A DNA stretch of 23,252 nt from Bacteroidota bacterium (GTDB lineage: Bacteria; Bacteroidota; Bacteroidia; Sphingobacteriales; Sphingobacteriaceae): positions 1 through 23,252 of the forward strand of contig JABDBT010000033.1 in assembly GCA_013288465.1 (NCBI GenBank), read 5' to 3'. Made by a program: the position numbers and the translations under genes. Position 1 is the stretch's first letter, and the number at the start of each line of letters is the position of its first letter. This document shows, in pieces, positions 14,232-22,710 of this stretch. Below the pieces are notes generated by a model. The model made no database searches. It was not told where the DNA came from and was given only the letters and a program-made list of their open reading frames with translations.

Positions 14232-15347
14232 ATGTCTAAGAAAAAAACTGATGAGCAAAAGCACATCGCTATAGTAAACGACAAGTCCTTATCTTTTTTT
14301 GAAAAATATATCAACAACGCCTCTCCTACCGGTTTTGAATGGAAAGGGCAGGAATTATGGCTGGAGTACATTAAGCCTTACATTGACGAACATTATGTAG
14401 ATAACTACGGCACCGCGGTTGGTATTATCAACCCCAAAGCCGAATATAAAGTAGTTATTGAGGCACATGCCGATGAAATATCATGGTTTGTAAACTATAT
14501 CACCAGCGATGGCCTGATCTATGTTATCCGCAATGGTGGGTCTGACCACCAGATAGCCCCCTCAAAACGGGTAAATATTCATACCGATAAGGGTATAGTA
14601 AAAGCCGTTTTCGGCTGGCCGGCTATCCATACCCGTGGCGCTGGTGAAAAAGAAGAAGCACCGTCACTTAAAAATATTTTCCTTGATTGTGGCTGCACCA
14701 CAAAAGACGAGGTTGAAAAGTTAGGCATACACGTAGGCTGCGTAATTACTTATGAAGATGAGTTTATGGTGCTGAACGACCGCTACTATGTTGGCAGGGC
14801 GTTGGATAACCGTGCGGGTGGTTTTATGATTGCCGAGGTCGCCCGTATGCTGAAAGAAAACAAAAAGAAATTGCCGTTCGGCCTCTATATCGTTAACGCC
14901 GTGCAGGAAGAGATCGGTTTACGTGGCGCCGAAATGATAGCCCACCGCATTAAGCCTAACGTAGCTATTGTTACCGATGTTACGCATGATACCCAAACGC
15001 CGATGATCAGCAAAATAACACAGGGCGACCTGGCTTGCGGCAAAGGCCCGGTAGTATCTTACGCTCCTGCGGTTCAAAACAACCTGAACAAATTACTGAT
15101 AGAAACTGCCGAAAAAGAGAAGATCCCTTTTCAGCGCCAGGCATCATCACGTTCAACAGGTACGGATACAGATGCTTTCGCTTATTCAAATGACGGCGTA
15201 CCGTCTGCATTAATATCGCTGCCATTACGCTATATGCATACCACGGTTGAAATGATACATAAACAAGATGTGGACAATGTGATCAGGCTTATTTATGAAG
15301 TACTGTTGAATATCAAAGCCGGACAAGATTTCAGGTACATTAAATAA
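14232..15347 (+). CDS. M42 family metallopeptidase (glutamyl/deblocking aminopeptidase type)
   Basis: A 371-residue cytoplasmic aminopeptidase of the M42 (TET-like) family, which trims N-terminal residues from peptides and forms large hollow oligomers. The dinuclear metal ligands are readable in order: H79 in EAHADEISW, D192 in RALDNRAGG, E226/E227 in VQEEIGLRGA (base and ligand), D249 in VTDVTHD, and H336 in YMHTTVEM. An SFFEKYINNASPTGFE segment marks the usual start of the fold after about 20 charged residues. Length and motifs are normal. It appears to be transcribed from its own promoter, and the next gene follows after 85 bases. Confidence 0.93.
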   Translation: MSKKKTDEQKHIAIVNDKSLSFFEKYINNASPTGFEWKGQELWLEYIKPYIDEHYVDNYGTAVGIINPKAEYKVVIEAHADEISWFVNYITSDGLIYVIRNGGSDHQIAPSKRVNIHTDKGIVKAVFGWPAIHTRGAGEKEEAPSLKNIFLDCGCTTKDEVEKLGIHVGCVITYEDEFMVLNDRYYVGRALDNRAGGFMIAEVARMLKENKKKLPFGLYIVNAVQEEIGLRGAEMIAHRIKPNVAIVTDVTHDTQTPMISKITQGDLACGKGPVVSYAPAVQNNLNKLLIETAEKEKIPFQRQASSRSTGTDTDAFAYSNDGVPSALISLPLRYMHTTVEMIHKQDVDNVIRLIYEVLLNIKAGQDFRYIK

Positions 15348-15432
15348 CCCTGCCTAAACAATAAATTAATCTAAGCATTTTACATAAAAGCTTAACTTTA
15401 ACAATTTATAACAATCCTCCTTTTCAATTATA

Positions 15433-16338
15433 ATGAAAAAACCAACACTACTCATTTTAGCCGCAGGTATGGCCAGTCGCTATGGCAGCATGAAACAAAT
15501 TGACGGCTTCGGCCCGCATGGCGAAACCATTATTGATTATTCTATTTACGATGCCATTAAAGCAGGTTTCGGTAAAGTAAGCTTTATTATACGCGAAGAA
15601 TTTGCCGAACCTTTTAAAGCCATTTTTGAACCAAAACTAAAAGGGCGTATTGAAACCGATTATGTTTTTCAAAGCTATGACCTTAAACCTTTTGGTATTG
15701 ATAAAACCATTGAGCGCGCTAAACCCTGGGGAACAGCACATGCCGTATTAGCGGCCCGCAACCAAATACATGAGCCCTTTTGCGTTATTAACGCAGATGA
15801 TTTTTATGGTTACGACTCATTTGAAAAAATGGCTAAGTTTTTAACTACCGAAGCTACTGATGACACCTATTCATTGGTAGGTTACCAGATAGATAAAACG
15901 TTATCTGATTACGGTTCTGTATCGCGCGGCGTATGCGAAGTTGATACTAATGGCAACATGACCGAAGTAAACGAGCGTACCGAAGTTTACTTTACCGATG
16001 GCGGCAAAGTAGCTTATAAAGACGCTACCGGCGAACACCCGCTGCCTAACGACACTCGTGTATCCATGAACTTTTGGGGGTTTACCCCCGCCGTTTTTAA
16101 ACAAAGCGAAGAAATGTTCAGGCAGTTTGTTGACGCTAATGAAAACAACCCGAAAGCAGAATTCTTTATCCCATTGGTTGCTGATGGGCTGATAAAAAAC
16201 GGTACAGCATCATTTAAAGTTATCCCAACTGCCTCTAAATGGTTTGGTGTTACTTATAAAGAAGATAAACCTATCGTACAAAAATGTATATCAGCGTTAG
16301 TGGATAACGGTACTTATCCAGCTAATCTTTGGGCATAG
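15433..16338 (+). CDS. Sugar-phosphate nucleotidyltransferase family protein
   Basis: A 301-residue protein with the NTP-transferase signature LAAGMASRYGSMKQIDGFGPHGETIIDYSIYDA at the N-terminus, giving the pyrophosphorylase loop L8-AAG-x5-G18. It also has the metal-binding NADDF (residues about 119-123) and W-G-T-A-H at 96-100, as in glucose-1-phosphate-type enzymes. Family members join a nucleotide to a sugar 1-phosphate to make an NDP-sugar. The substrate cannot be told from sequence. In related genomes this subfamily often lies beside a phosphotransferase-type sugar kinase; none is present here. The position downstream is taken by the RAYT unit. Confidence 0.85.
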   Translation: MKKPTLLILAAGMASRYGSMKQIDGFGPHGETIIDYSIYDAIKAGFGKVSFIIREEFAEPFKAIFEPKLKGRIETDYVFQSYDLKPFGIDKTIERAKPWGTAHAVLAARNQIHEPFCVINADDFYGYDSFEKMAKFLTTEATDDTYSLVGYQIDKTLSDYGSVSRGVCEVDTNGNMTEVNERTEVYFTDGGKVAYKDATGEHPLPNDTRVSMNFWGFTPAVFKQSEEMFRQFVDANENNPKAEFFIPLVADGLIKNGTASFKVIPTASKWFGVTYKEDKPIVQKCISALVDNGTYPANLWA

Positions 16339-16354
16339 TTATTTCAGACTTGAT

Positions 16355-16388
16355 GTCCCCGCAGGGTCTCTCGTAGAGGACCCTGCGG
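16355..16388 (+). repeat. Left 34-bp hairpin of the RAYT unit (REP-like)
   Basis: The repeat begins GTCC, followed by the stem CCGCAGGGTC (16359-16368) and its exact complement GACCCTGCGG (16379-16388). An inner CTC/GAG pair closes a GTA loop beside a bulged T. The whole 34 bases recur in inverted orientation at 16997-17030. The layout, a short 5' tag (GTCC) before a hairpin and one copy on each side of a tyrosine transposase, is that of REP elements mobilised by RAYT proteins. It starts 17 bases after the nucleotidyltransferase stop, so it may also act as a terminator. Confidence 0.85.
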
Positions 16389-16417
16389 AGTAGCAGGAGA
16401 AATATTACATTTACTTC

Positions 16418-16990
16418 ATGGCAATTCGTAAACAACATGAAATAACCGATGGTACCTGGTTTGTCACGTTCACCTGCTTTAACTGGATACCGTTATTCGA
16501 AATAACAAAGTCGTATGACCTGATTTACAACTGGATAAAACTTATCGACGATAAATACAAAATAAAAACACTGGCTTTTGTGATCATGCCCAATCATGTG
16601 CATGTGCTATTATATTTGACGGACGATTCTGTTAATTTAAATAAAGTTATCAGCAACGGAAAACGGTTCATGGCATACGAATTGGTTGAAAGGTTAAAGC
16701 GTATGAATAACCAATCGCTCTTAGATACACTCGCTTTGGCCTGTTCTGAAAAGGAAAAAGAAAAAGGGCAGCTTCATAAGGCTTTTGAACCATCATTTGA
16801 TGCCAAAGTGATTTCCTCGATAAAGTTTTTAAATCAAAAGATGGATTATATTCATCATAACCCTGTTATGGGAAAGTGGCGTTTATGTGAAGATTTTACA
16901 GATTATCCACATAGCAGCGCGGCATTTTATGAATTTGACCGGCAGCATCCATTGGCTAACATCGCTGATTATCGTCAATATTGGTTCTGA
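16418..16990 (+). mobile_element. REP-associated tyrosine transposase (RAYT), Y1/HUH family
   Basis: A 190-residue single-strand-DNA transposase of the Y1 (IS200/IS605-like) superfamily. The HUH motif is MPNHVHVLL (H60, H62). The catalytic tyrosine is Y144 in KMDYIHHNPV, with downstream W154 and the family C-terminal block FTDYPHSSAAFYEF. The flanking hairpins and the presence of a single gene without an accessory TnpB place it with RAYTs. These are usually single-copy, vertically kept proteins that spread short hairpin elements. The unit between the outer hairpin edges is 676 bp (16355-17030). No target-site duplication is seen. The frame is intact, so the enzyme may be active. Confidence 0.88.
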
Positions 16991-16996
16991 TCCATG

Positions 16997-17030
16997 CCGC
17001 AGGGTCCTCTACGAGAGACCCTGCGGGGAC
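16997..17030 (-). repeat. Right 34-bp hairpin of the RAYT unit, inverted perfect copy
   Basis: Base for base this is the reverse complement of 16355-16388: stem CCGCAGGGTC (16997-17006) with GACCCTGCGG (17017-17026), then GGAC at the outer edge. It lies 6 bases after the transposase stop. Both copies therefore point their GTCC tag away from the gene. Confidence 0.85.
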
Positions 17031-17084
17031 GGAATAATCAAATCTTTCCCAAACTAATAAACCACTACTGCTGTTGTTTTAGAT

Positions 17085-19349
17085 ATGCAAACCGAAATAT
17101 TAGGCAACATCAAAAGCACTACGCAACAAAACAGTACGCTAATTATTAAAACCGCCGAAGCGGAAGCACGTGTAATGGTTTATACCCCATCAGTAATTAG
17201 GGTATGTATTAGCAAGAATTTTGATAAAACAGACAGCTCATTCGCTGTAATTCAAAACCCGATTGATTTGCCGGCTTATACCGAATCACCAACTGAAATT
17301 GAAATAAACACATCCGCTCTAATACTCCGCATTACTAAATCTCCGCTACGCTTTAATTTTTATACTGCCGACGGAAACCCATTAAGCGAGGACGATAAAC
17401 GATTTGGCACCAACTGGCAGGATTCAAGGATAGTTAACTACCGCAAATTATATCCTGATGAAAAATTTATTGGTTTGGGCGAAAAAACAGGCAACTTGAA
17501 CCGCCGCGGCAGTCATTATGTAAACTGGAACACGGATGCCGCTTTACATGACATTGATGCTGACCCGCTTTATAAAACCTTTCCGTTTTTTATTGGCCTG
17601 CACAGCGGATTAACTTATGGGTTGTTTTTTGATAATACACATAAAAGCTATTTCGATTTTGGCGCTACAACCGATGATGAAATGAGCTGGTTTGGTGCTG
17701 ATGGTGGCGACATGAACTATTACTTTTTCGGCGCGCAAAGTGTTCGGGAAATTCTTAGAGATTATACCTGGCTAATTGGGCGCATGGAAATGCCGCCATT
17801 GTGGAGCCTGGGCTACCAGCAATGCCGGTGGAGTTATATGAGCGCTGATGAGGTATTGGACATTGCCCAAACATTTCGCGACAAACAAATACCTGCCGAT
17901 GTGATCTATTGCGATATTGACTATATGGACGGATTTAAAATATTTACCTGGAACAAAAAGGCCTTTCCCGATCCTAAAGCAATGATAAACCGATTGAAGG
18001 CGATGAACTTTCACCTGGTAACCATTGTTGACCCCGGTATTAAAATTGAGGAAGGTTACCCGCAATATGATGAGGGTATCAAAAACAATTACTTTGCCAC
18101 CTACCCCAATGGCGAACTTTATACTGCCAGCGTATGGCCGGGCCACTGCCATTTTCCTGATTTTTTAAATGAGCAAGTTGGCCAATGGTGGGGCGCTGCT
18201 TTTACCGCCTTAACCGAACCGGGTGTTGAAGGCTTTTGGAACGATATGAACGAGCCTGCCGCCTGGGGGCAAAATATTCCGTGGCTGGTAAAATTCGGCG
18301 ATAAATATATGACGGAAGTGCGCAATGTATATGGCATGGAAATGGCCAAAGGCACTTACAACGGCACCAGGAAGTTATTAGGCAATAAACGCCCGTTTGT
18401 ACTCACCCGTGCTGCCTATTGTGGCACACAGCGTTATTCGGCTGTGTGGACGGGTGACAACTCGGCTACCGACGAACATCTGTTGTTAGGCCAGCGTTTG
18501 GTGAATAGCTTGGGCTTAACCGGCATGTCGTTAATTGGAGTGGATATTGGCGGCTTCACCGGTACGCCTACGCCGGAATTAATGGTGCGCTGGAACTCAT
18601 TGGGTGTATATACCCCTATGTTCCGTAACCATGCTGCCGAAGGCACCATTATGCGCGAACCCTGGCAATGGGGCCAGGAAAATGAAGCCATTATTAAAAA
18701 GGATATTGAGTTGCGCTACCGGCTGCTGCCTTATATCTATTCCGGATTTTACCAGTCTGCACAAACAGGGCTACCGTTAAGCCGCACCTTGGCTATTGAT
18801 TATACCAATGACGAAAATGTATTCGATACTAAGTTCCAAAACCAGTTTATGTTTGGCGATAACATGCTGGTGGCACCTGTGATAAGTACACAGCTATTTG
18901 CTGAAGTTTATTTACCAAAAGGCGACTGGTACCGCTTTGGTTCGCATCAAAAATTTAAAGGCAACCAGTTTATAATAGCCGATGCGCCACTAACAAACCT
19001 CCCGGTATTTATCAAAGCCGGTGCTATAATCCCTATGCAAAACGTGATACAAAGCACCAATGATGATGGCGATGGTATCTTAGAGCTGCATATATGGAAC
19101 GGAACTAAAACCACTGAGTTTGTTTATTATGAAGATGACGGGGTGACTTATGACTACCAAAGTGGCAGTTATTGTAAGCGGATTATAAGGTTTGATCCGC
19201 AGAAAAGGATGGTTATGCTTTCAGAAGTTGAGGGCCATTTTATATCTAAATATTCATTGATCAAACTTAAACTACATGGTTTTGAGGGTGATGTTCAATT
19301 AGTTGATGAGTTTGTGAATGATAATAAAGTTATCCGCGTAAAATATTAA
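17085..19349 (+). CDS. GH31 family alpha-glucosidase
   Basis: A 754-residue glycoside hydrolase family 31 enzyme that removes alpha-linked glucose (or xylose) from the non-reducing end of oligosaccharides. An N-terminal beta-sandwich (about 1-235) contains FIGLGEKTGNLNRRG. The (beta/alpha)8 barrel follows, with DIDYMDGFKIFTWN (277-290). The nucleophile is D387 in GFWNDMNEP, the acid/base D458 in WTGDNSATDEH, and the substrate-binding strands are GVDIGGF (485-491) and FRNHAAEGTIMREPW (513-527). C-terminal beta domains complete it. There is no signal peptide, so it is probably cytoplasmic and acts on imported maltodextrin-like sugars. The first ATG at 17085 gives a normal N-terminus. The gene is convergent with dnaK and ends at a shared hairpin. 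Confidence 0.93.
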   Translation: MQTEILGNIKSTTQQNSTLIIKTAEAEARVMVYTPSVIRVCISKNFDKTDSSFAVIQNPIDLPAYTESPTEIEINTSALILRITKSPLRFNFYTADGNPLSEDDKRFGTNWQDSRIVNYRKLYPDEKFIGLGEKTGNLNRRGSHYVNWNTDAALHDIDADPLYKTFPFFIGLHSGLTYGLFFDNTHKSYFDFGATTDDEMSWFGADGGDMNYYFFGAQSVREILRDYTWLIGRMEMPPLWSLGYQQCRWSYMSADEVLDIAQTFRDKQIPADVIYCDIDYMDGFKIFTWNKKAFPDPKAMINRLKAMNFHLVTIVDPGIKIEEGYPQYDEGIKNNYFATYPNGELYTASVWPGHCHFPDFLNEQVGQWWGAAFTALTEPGVEGFWNDMNEPAAWGQNIPWLVKFGDKYMTEVRNVYGMEMAKGTYNGTRKLLGNKRPFVLTRAAYCGTQRYSAVWTGDNSATDEHLLLGQRLVNSLGLTGMSLIGVDIGGFTGTPTPELMVRWNSLGVYTPMFRNHAAEGTIMREPWQWGQENEAIIKKDIELRYRLLPYIYSGFYQSAQTGLPLSRTLAIDYTNDENVFDTKFQNQFMFGDNMLVAPVISTQLFAEVYLPKGDWYRFGSHQKFKGNQFIIADAPLTNLPVFIKAGAIIPMQNVIQSTNDDGDGILELHIWNGTKTTEFVYYEDDGVTYDYQSGSYCKRIIRFDPQKRMVMLSEVEGHFISKYSLIKLKLHGFEGDVQLVDEFVNDNKVIRVKY

Positions 19350-19394
19350 TTTATAAAAATCGTCGTTGCTTTTGGTGAGGTCTATTAACAAGAA

Positions 19395-19426
19395 AAGCCC
19401 GATTCTGAATAATCAGCATCGGGCTT
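19395..19426 (-). terminator. Rho-independent terminator downstream of dnaK
   Basis: AAGCCCGAT (19395-19403) pairs perfectly with ATCGGGCTT (19418-19426) around a 14-base loop. Read on the minus strand the hairpin is followed by TTTTCTTG, fitting termination of dnaK. It may also stop the convergent GH31 transcript, although the plus-strand tail is less T-rich. Confidence 0.8.
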
Positions 19427-19445
19427 CCATTATAAAAACTATTTA

Positions 19446-21353
19446 TTATTTAGTCTCGTCTTTAACTTCTTCAAAGTCAACATCAGTTACGGTATCGCCG
19501 TGATCCTGTGCACCTGCATCACCTGCTCCCGGTTGTGGCTGGCCTTGTTCTGCCGAAGCTTTGTACATATCTTCAGAAGCTGCGGTCCAGGCAGTGTTTA
19601 ACTCTTCTTGAGCAACTTCAATATCCGCTAAGTTTTTAGACGTATAAGCTGCTTTCAATTTAGTTAAACCTTCTTCGATAGATCCTTTTTTATCAGCAGG
19701 TATCTTATCACCGTACTCTTTCAGTTGTTTTTCGGTCGAGAAGATCAGGGCATCAGCCGAGTTCAGTTTTTCAACTTCTTCTTTTGCTGCTTTATCAGCA
19801 TCAGCGTTAGCTTCTGCTTCATCTTTCATCCTCTTGATCTCAGCATCACTTAAACCTGATGAAGCTTCAATACGGATCTTTTGTTCTTTACCGGTTGCTT
19901 TATCTTTAGCAGATACATGCAATATACCGTTGGCGTCAATATCAAAAGTTACTTCTACCTGTGGTACGCCGCGCGGTGCCGGTGGTATGCCTGCCAGGTT
20001 AAACTGGCCTATAGTACGGTTGCCCGCAGCCATTGGGCGTTCGCCCTGTAAAACGTGTATCTGTACTTCAGGCTGGTTATCAGACGCAGTAGAAAATGTT
20101 TCTGTTTTTTTGGTAGGGATAGTTGTATTTGCTTCTATCAGCCTGGTCATTACACCACCCATGGTTTCAATACCTAATGAAAGCGGGGTAACATCCAACA
20201 ACAACACATCCTTCACTTCGCCGGTTAATACACCACCTTGTATAGCAGCGCCAATAGCAACCACTTCATCGGGGTTTACACCTTTTGAAGGCGCTTTACC
20301 AAAGAACTTTTGCACAGCTTCCTGTATAGCAGGGATACGGGTTGAACCACCTACCAAAATAACTTCATCAATATCTGCTGTGGTATAACCTGCATTTTTC
20401 AAAGCGGTTTTACAAGGCTCAATAGTACGTTTGATCAGGCTATCAGCCAATTGCTCAAATTTAGCACGGGTTAATGTTTTAACTAAGTGCTTTGGCATAC
20501 CATCAGCAGCAGTGATGTATGGCAGGTTAATTTCTGTTTGTGCCGAGCTTGATAATTCAATTTTAGCCTTTTCAGCCGATTCTTTTAAACGTTGCAAAGC
20601 CATTGGGTCCTTACGCAGGTCAATACCTTCATCACTTTTAAATTCGTCTGCCATCCAGTCAATAATTACCTGGTCAAAGTCGTCACCACCCAAGTGTGTA
20701 TCACCATCGGTTGATTTTACTTCAAATACGCCGTCACCTAATTCAAGTACCGAAACGTCATGTGTACCACCACCGCAGTCAAACACAGCAATTTTCATGT
20801 CCTTATGTGCTTTGTCCAAACCATAGGCAAGGGCAGCAGCAGTAGGCTCGTTAATGATACGGCGAACTTTTAAACCTGCAATTTCACCGGCTTCTTTTGT
20901 AGCCTGGCGTTGTGCGTCATTAAAATATGCGGGAACGGTAATAACCGCTTCGGTAACTTCATGGCCCAAAAAGTCTTCAGCAGTTTTCTTCATTTTCTGA
21001 AGTATCATAGCCGAAATTTCCTGTGGCGTATATTTACGGTCGCCAATTTCCACACGAGGTGTGTTATTGTCGCCTTTAACCACTTTATATGGCACACGGG
21101 CAGCTTCTTTAGTAACCTCGTTAAACTGGTTACCCATAAAGCGCTTAATAGATGATATAGTTCTTGTAGGATTTGTAATAGCCTGGCGTTTTGCAGGATC
21201 TCCTACTTTACGTTCGCCGTTGTCAATAAAAGCTACTACAGACGGCGTAGTACGTTTGCCCTCGCTGTTAGCAATAACTACCGGTTCATTACCTTCCATT
21301 ACAGCTACGCAGGAGTTTGTTGTTCCTAAGTCGATTCCAATTATTTTAGACAT
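19446..21353 (-). CDS. dnaK: Molecular chaperone DnaK (Hsp70)
   Basis: A 635-residue Hsp70. The N-terminus is [21 protein letters not shown], with the ATPase signatures [18 protein letters not shown] and [17 protein letters not shown]. The linker and substrate-binding domain follow ([24 protein letters not shown]), then a helical lid and an acidic tail ending [13 protein letters not shown]. It folds and refolds proteins in the cytoplasm with DnaJ and GrpE, neither of which is in this window. The frame stays open 28 codons further upstream, but the start is set at ATG 21353 because Hsp70 homology begins there. The upstream region lacks a CIRCE element. Confidence 0.98.
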   Translation of the reverse strand: MSKIIGIDLGTTNSCVAVMEGNEPVVIANSEGKRTTPSVVAFIDNGERKVGDPAKRQAITNPTRTISSIKRFMGNQFNEVTKEAARVPYKVVKGDNNTPRVEIGDRKYTPQEISAMILQKMKKTAEDFLGHEVTEAVITVPAYFNDAQRQATKEAGEIAGLKVRRIINEPTAAALAYGLDKAHKDMKIAVFDCGGGTHDVSVLELGDGVFEVKSTDGDTHLGGDDFDQVIIDWMADEFKSDEGIDLRKDPMALQRLKESAEKAKIELSSSAQTEINLPYITAADGMPKHLVKTLTRAKFEQLADSLIKRTIEPCKTALKNAGYTTADIDEVILVGGSTRIPAIQEAVQKFFGKAPSKGVNPDEVVAIGAAIQGGVLTGEVKDVLLLDVTPLSLGIETMGGVMTRLIEANTTIPTKKTETFSTASDNQPEVQIHVLQGERPMAAGNRTIGQFNLAGIPPAPRGVPQVEVTFDIDANGILHVSAKDKATGKEQKIRIEASSGLSDAEIKRMKDEAEANADADKAAKEEVEKLNSADALIFSTEKQLKEYGDKIPADKKGSIEEGLTKLKAAYTSKNLADIEVAQEELNTAWTAASEDMYKASAEQGQPQPGAGDAGAQDHGDTVTDVDFEEVKDETK

Positions 21354-21410
21354 ATGATTATTTTTTTCTTGATTGATTGTTTTATTATACAACCTGTTTA
21401 ACAAGCCTTG

Positions 21411-21429
21411 TGCCAATGTGGATTTGGCA
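21411..21429 (-). promoter_or_regulatory. Small hairpin upstream of dnaK
   Basis: TGCCAA (21411-21416) pairs with TTGGCA (21424-21429) across a seven-base loop, about 60 bases before the dnaK start. If it lies in the leader it could form in the mRNA, but a six-base stem may be chance. Confidence 0.25.
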
Positions 21430-21438
21430 GAAAACAAA

Positions 21439-21550
21439 AGGTAAAAGCTGAAAGGTAAAAGGTAAAAGGTAATATTTCGTCAGAAATCCGTATTAAAACG
21501 GTGACATGTTGGCAGGAAATAGTGATTAGAGATTGGTTAATTAGAGATTA
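21439..21550. repeat. Low-complexity intergenic word repeats (AAAGGTA type and GATTAGAGATT type)
   Basis: From 21439 the unit AAAAGGTA or AAAGCTGA repeats about five times with period 7 (to 21472). From 21522 to the stop of the next minus-strand gene the unit is GATTAGAGATT, GGTTAATTAGAGATTAATT. On the minus strand both lie in the 3' flank of the secreted hypothetical protein and upstream of dnaK. Confidence 0.55.
21502..21514 (-). promoter_or_regulatory. Imperfect inverted repeat upstream of dnaK, possible heat-shock regulatory site
   Basis: TGACA-TGT-TGGCA is a near-palindrome (TGCCA-N3-TGTCA on the minus strand), about 150 bases upstream of the dnaK start. It stands in otherwise repeat-rich DNA. 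I recall similar TG[AC]CA inverted motifs before chaperone genes in this phylum but cannot confirm it here. Confidence 0.25.
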
Positions 21551-22093
21551 ATTACGCGGTCTTTCCAAATGCGATTTAAGAATCTTTTTATAAAACTTAA
21601 CATCCCAAAGAACATTGTTTAAAGAATCAATGATTGGTTTCTCATCAAACCTTTTTTGGCCTTTAATCTTTACTTCAATCACTTTTCCTTCATTTATATA
21701 ATATCTTCCTTCAAATGCAAGATCAAGCTTTTTAAAGTTTAATGTTCCCGAATTGTCAGCAGAAAAGTCCGCTTCCTTCTCATAGATAAAAAATAACTGG
21801 CCATTCTCTAAATAATATTCAAATTGTCTCTCGCCAAACGACAAACCTATCGAAACTATCATTTTGCAAATTGTATCACCTTTAAAGTACCCTGTTAACG
21901 ACTCTCCGCCATCGGTCGTTTGGCGCTGAAATTCATCATTTTTAAGTTTTATAATTTTAAGTGATTTATCATTATTAATTTGTTGAAATGAACTCCTGAT
22001 ATCTTTTATTATCTCATCTTTTGATTGACCATAACTAGTTATTGAAAAGACTAATAGACTAAATGAAATAAATAATTCATAAAAGACTTTCAT
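21548..22093 (-). CDS. Secreted protein of unknown function
   Basis: A 181-residue protein with a clear signal peptide (residues 1-23, SLLVFSITSYGQ then SKDE). The mature part is charged and rich in beta-strand-like segments: LTGYFKGDTICKMIVSIG, ERQFEYYLENGQLFFIYEKE and AFEGRYYINEGKVIEVKIKG. It is probably periplasmic. The single cysteine is not in a lipobox. The pattern of alternating strand and 'ENGQLFFIYEKE' turns resembles small uncharacterised Bacteroidota proteins, but I do not recognise a named family. The gene starts 25 bases after higA and could be read from the same promoter, although its product is unrelated to toxin-antitoxin function. Confidence 0.7.
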   Translation of the reverse strand: MKVFYELFISFSLLVFSITSYGQSKDEIIKDIRSSFQQINNDKSLKIIKLKNDEFQRQTTDGGESLTGYFKGDTICKMIVSIGLSFGERQFEYYLENGQLFFIYEKEADFSADNSGTLNFKKLDLAFEGRYYINEGKVIEVKIKGQKRFDEKPIIDSLNNVLWDVKFYKKILKSHLERPRN

Positions 22094-22118
22094 CAGAATA
22101 TGTTAAAATCCAATTCAT

Positions 22119-22415
22119 TTACGAAGCCATCGCAAAAGGCACAACATGAATACGATCAGCTTTCTTCTCAGCCGCCCACAAATCGTACCCCTGCTGCATA
22201 TTCATCCATAGCTGCGGCGTTGTATTTAATGCTTTTGATAAACGGATAGCCATTTCGGCGCTAACACCCATGTGACCGTTAACTAATTGGGATAATGTTT
22301 TACGGGCAATACCCAATTGAGTAGCCGCCTGGGTTATGGTTATCTCCATCGGCTCCAGGTAAAGTCCTTTTAATATTATTCCCGGATGCACCGGGGCCAT
22401 ACCTCGCTTTATCAT
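22119..22415 (-). CDS. higA: HigA family antitoxin (XRE helix-turn-helix)
   Basis: A 98-residue antitoxin. The N-terminal RGMAPVHPGIILKGLYLEPMEITITQAA is the family opening, and the helix-turn-helix covers about residues 27-65 (ITQAATQLGIARKTLSQLVNGHMGVSAEMAIRLSKAL). The conserved TPQLWMNMQQGYDLWAAE follows. It neutralises HigB and represses the operon by binding DNA upstream. It follows higB by 11 bases, the toxin-first order typical of this module. Confidence 0.93.
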   Translation of the reverse strand: MIKRGMAPVHPGIILKGLYLEPMEITITQAATQLGIARKTLSQLVNGHMGVSAEMAIRLSKALNTTPQLWMNMQQGYDLWAAEKKADRIHVVPFAMAS

Positions 22416-22426
22416 AATTTATTTAT

Positions 22427-22705
22427 TTAATGGTAATCAATATAATCAACATCGAAAGCATTTTCCTTTTCAAATCGGAATATCAAACGATAATTACCGT
22501 TTATCTTCACCGCCCAAAATCCTGACAAATTACCTTTAAGTGCGTGTAGATCTGAACCCGGAAAATTCATATCCTGTACATCTGTCGCATTATCAAGTAG
22601 TGTTAAGATCATCCTTATCTTTAAAATTTGAACTGAAGGCAGTTTAGATACATCGTCCTTTTCCCATAACAGTTTTACGCCTTTATGTTTAATGCTTTCA
22701 ATCAT
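22427..22705 (-). CDS. higB: HigB family toxin (RelE/ParE-like, ribosome-dependent mRNA interferase)
   Basis: A 92-residue protein of the HigB/RelE fold. Residues 1-10 (MIESIKHKGV) match the family's MI.SFKHKGL start. DMNFPGSDLHALKG (about 44-57) and the closing FWAVKINGNYRLIFRFEKENAFDVDYIDYH are family blocks containing the basic and aromatic active-site residues (K66, N69, R72, H92). It cleaves mRNA on the ribosome when HigA is depleted. The sequence looks complete. The predicted promoter is so close that the message may be leaderless or nearly so. Confidence 0.92.
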   Translation of the reverse strand: MIESIKHKGVKLLWEKDDVSKLPSVQILKIRMILTLLDNATDVQDMNFPGSDLHALKGNLSGFWAVKINGNYRLIFRFEKENAFDVDYIDYH

Positions 22706-22710
22706 TAATA

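Noticed and set aside
21354..21437. 28-codon N-terminal extension of dnaK
   Set aside because: Hsp70 homology begins exactly at [14 protein letters not shown] (ATG 21353). The upstream codons read the leader and show no conserved character.
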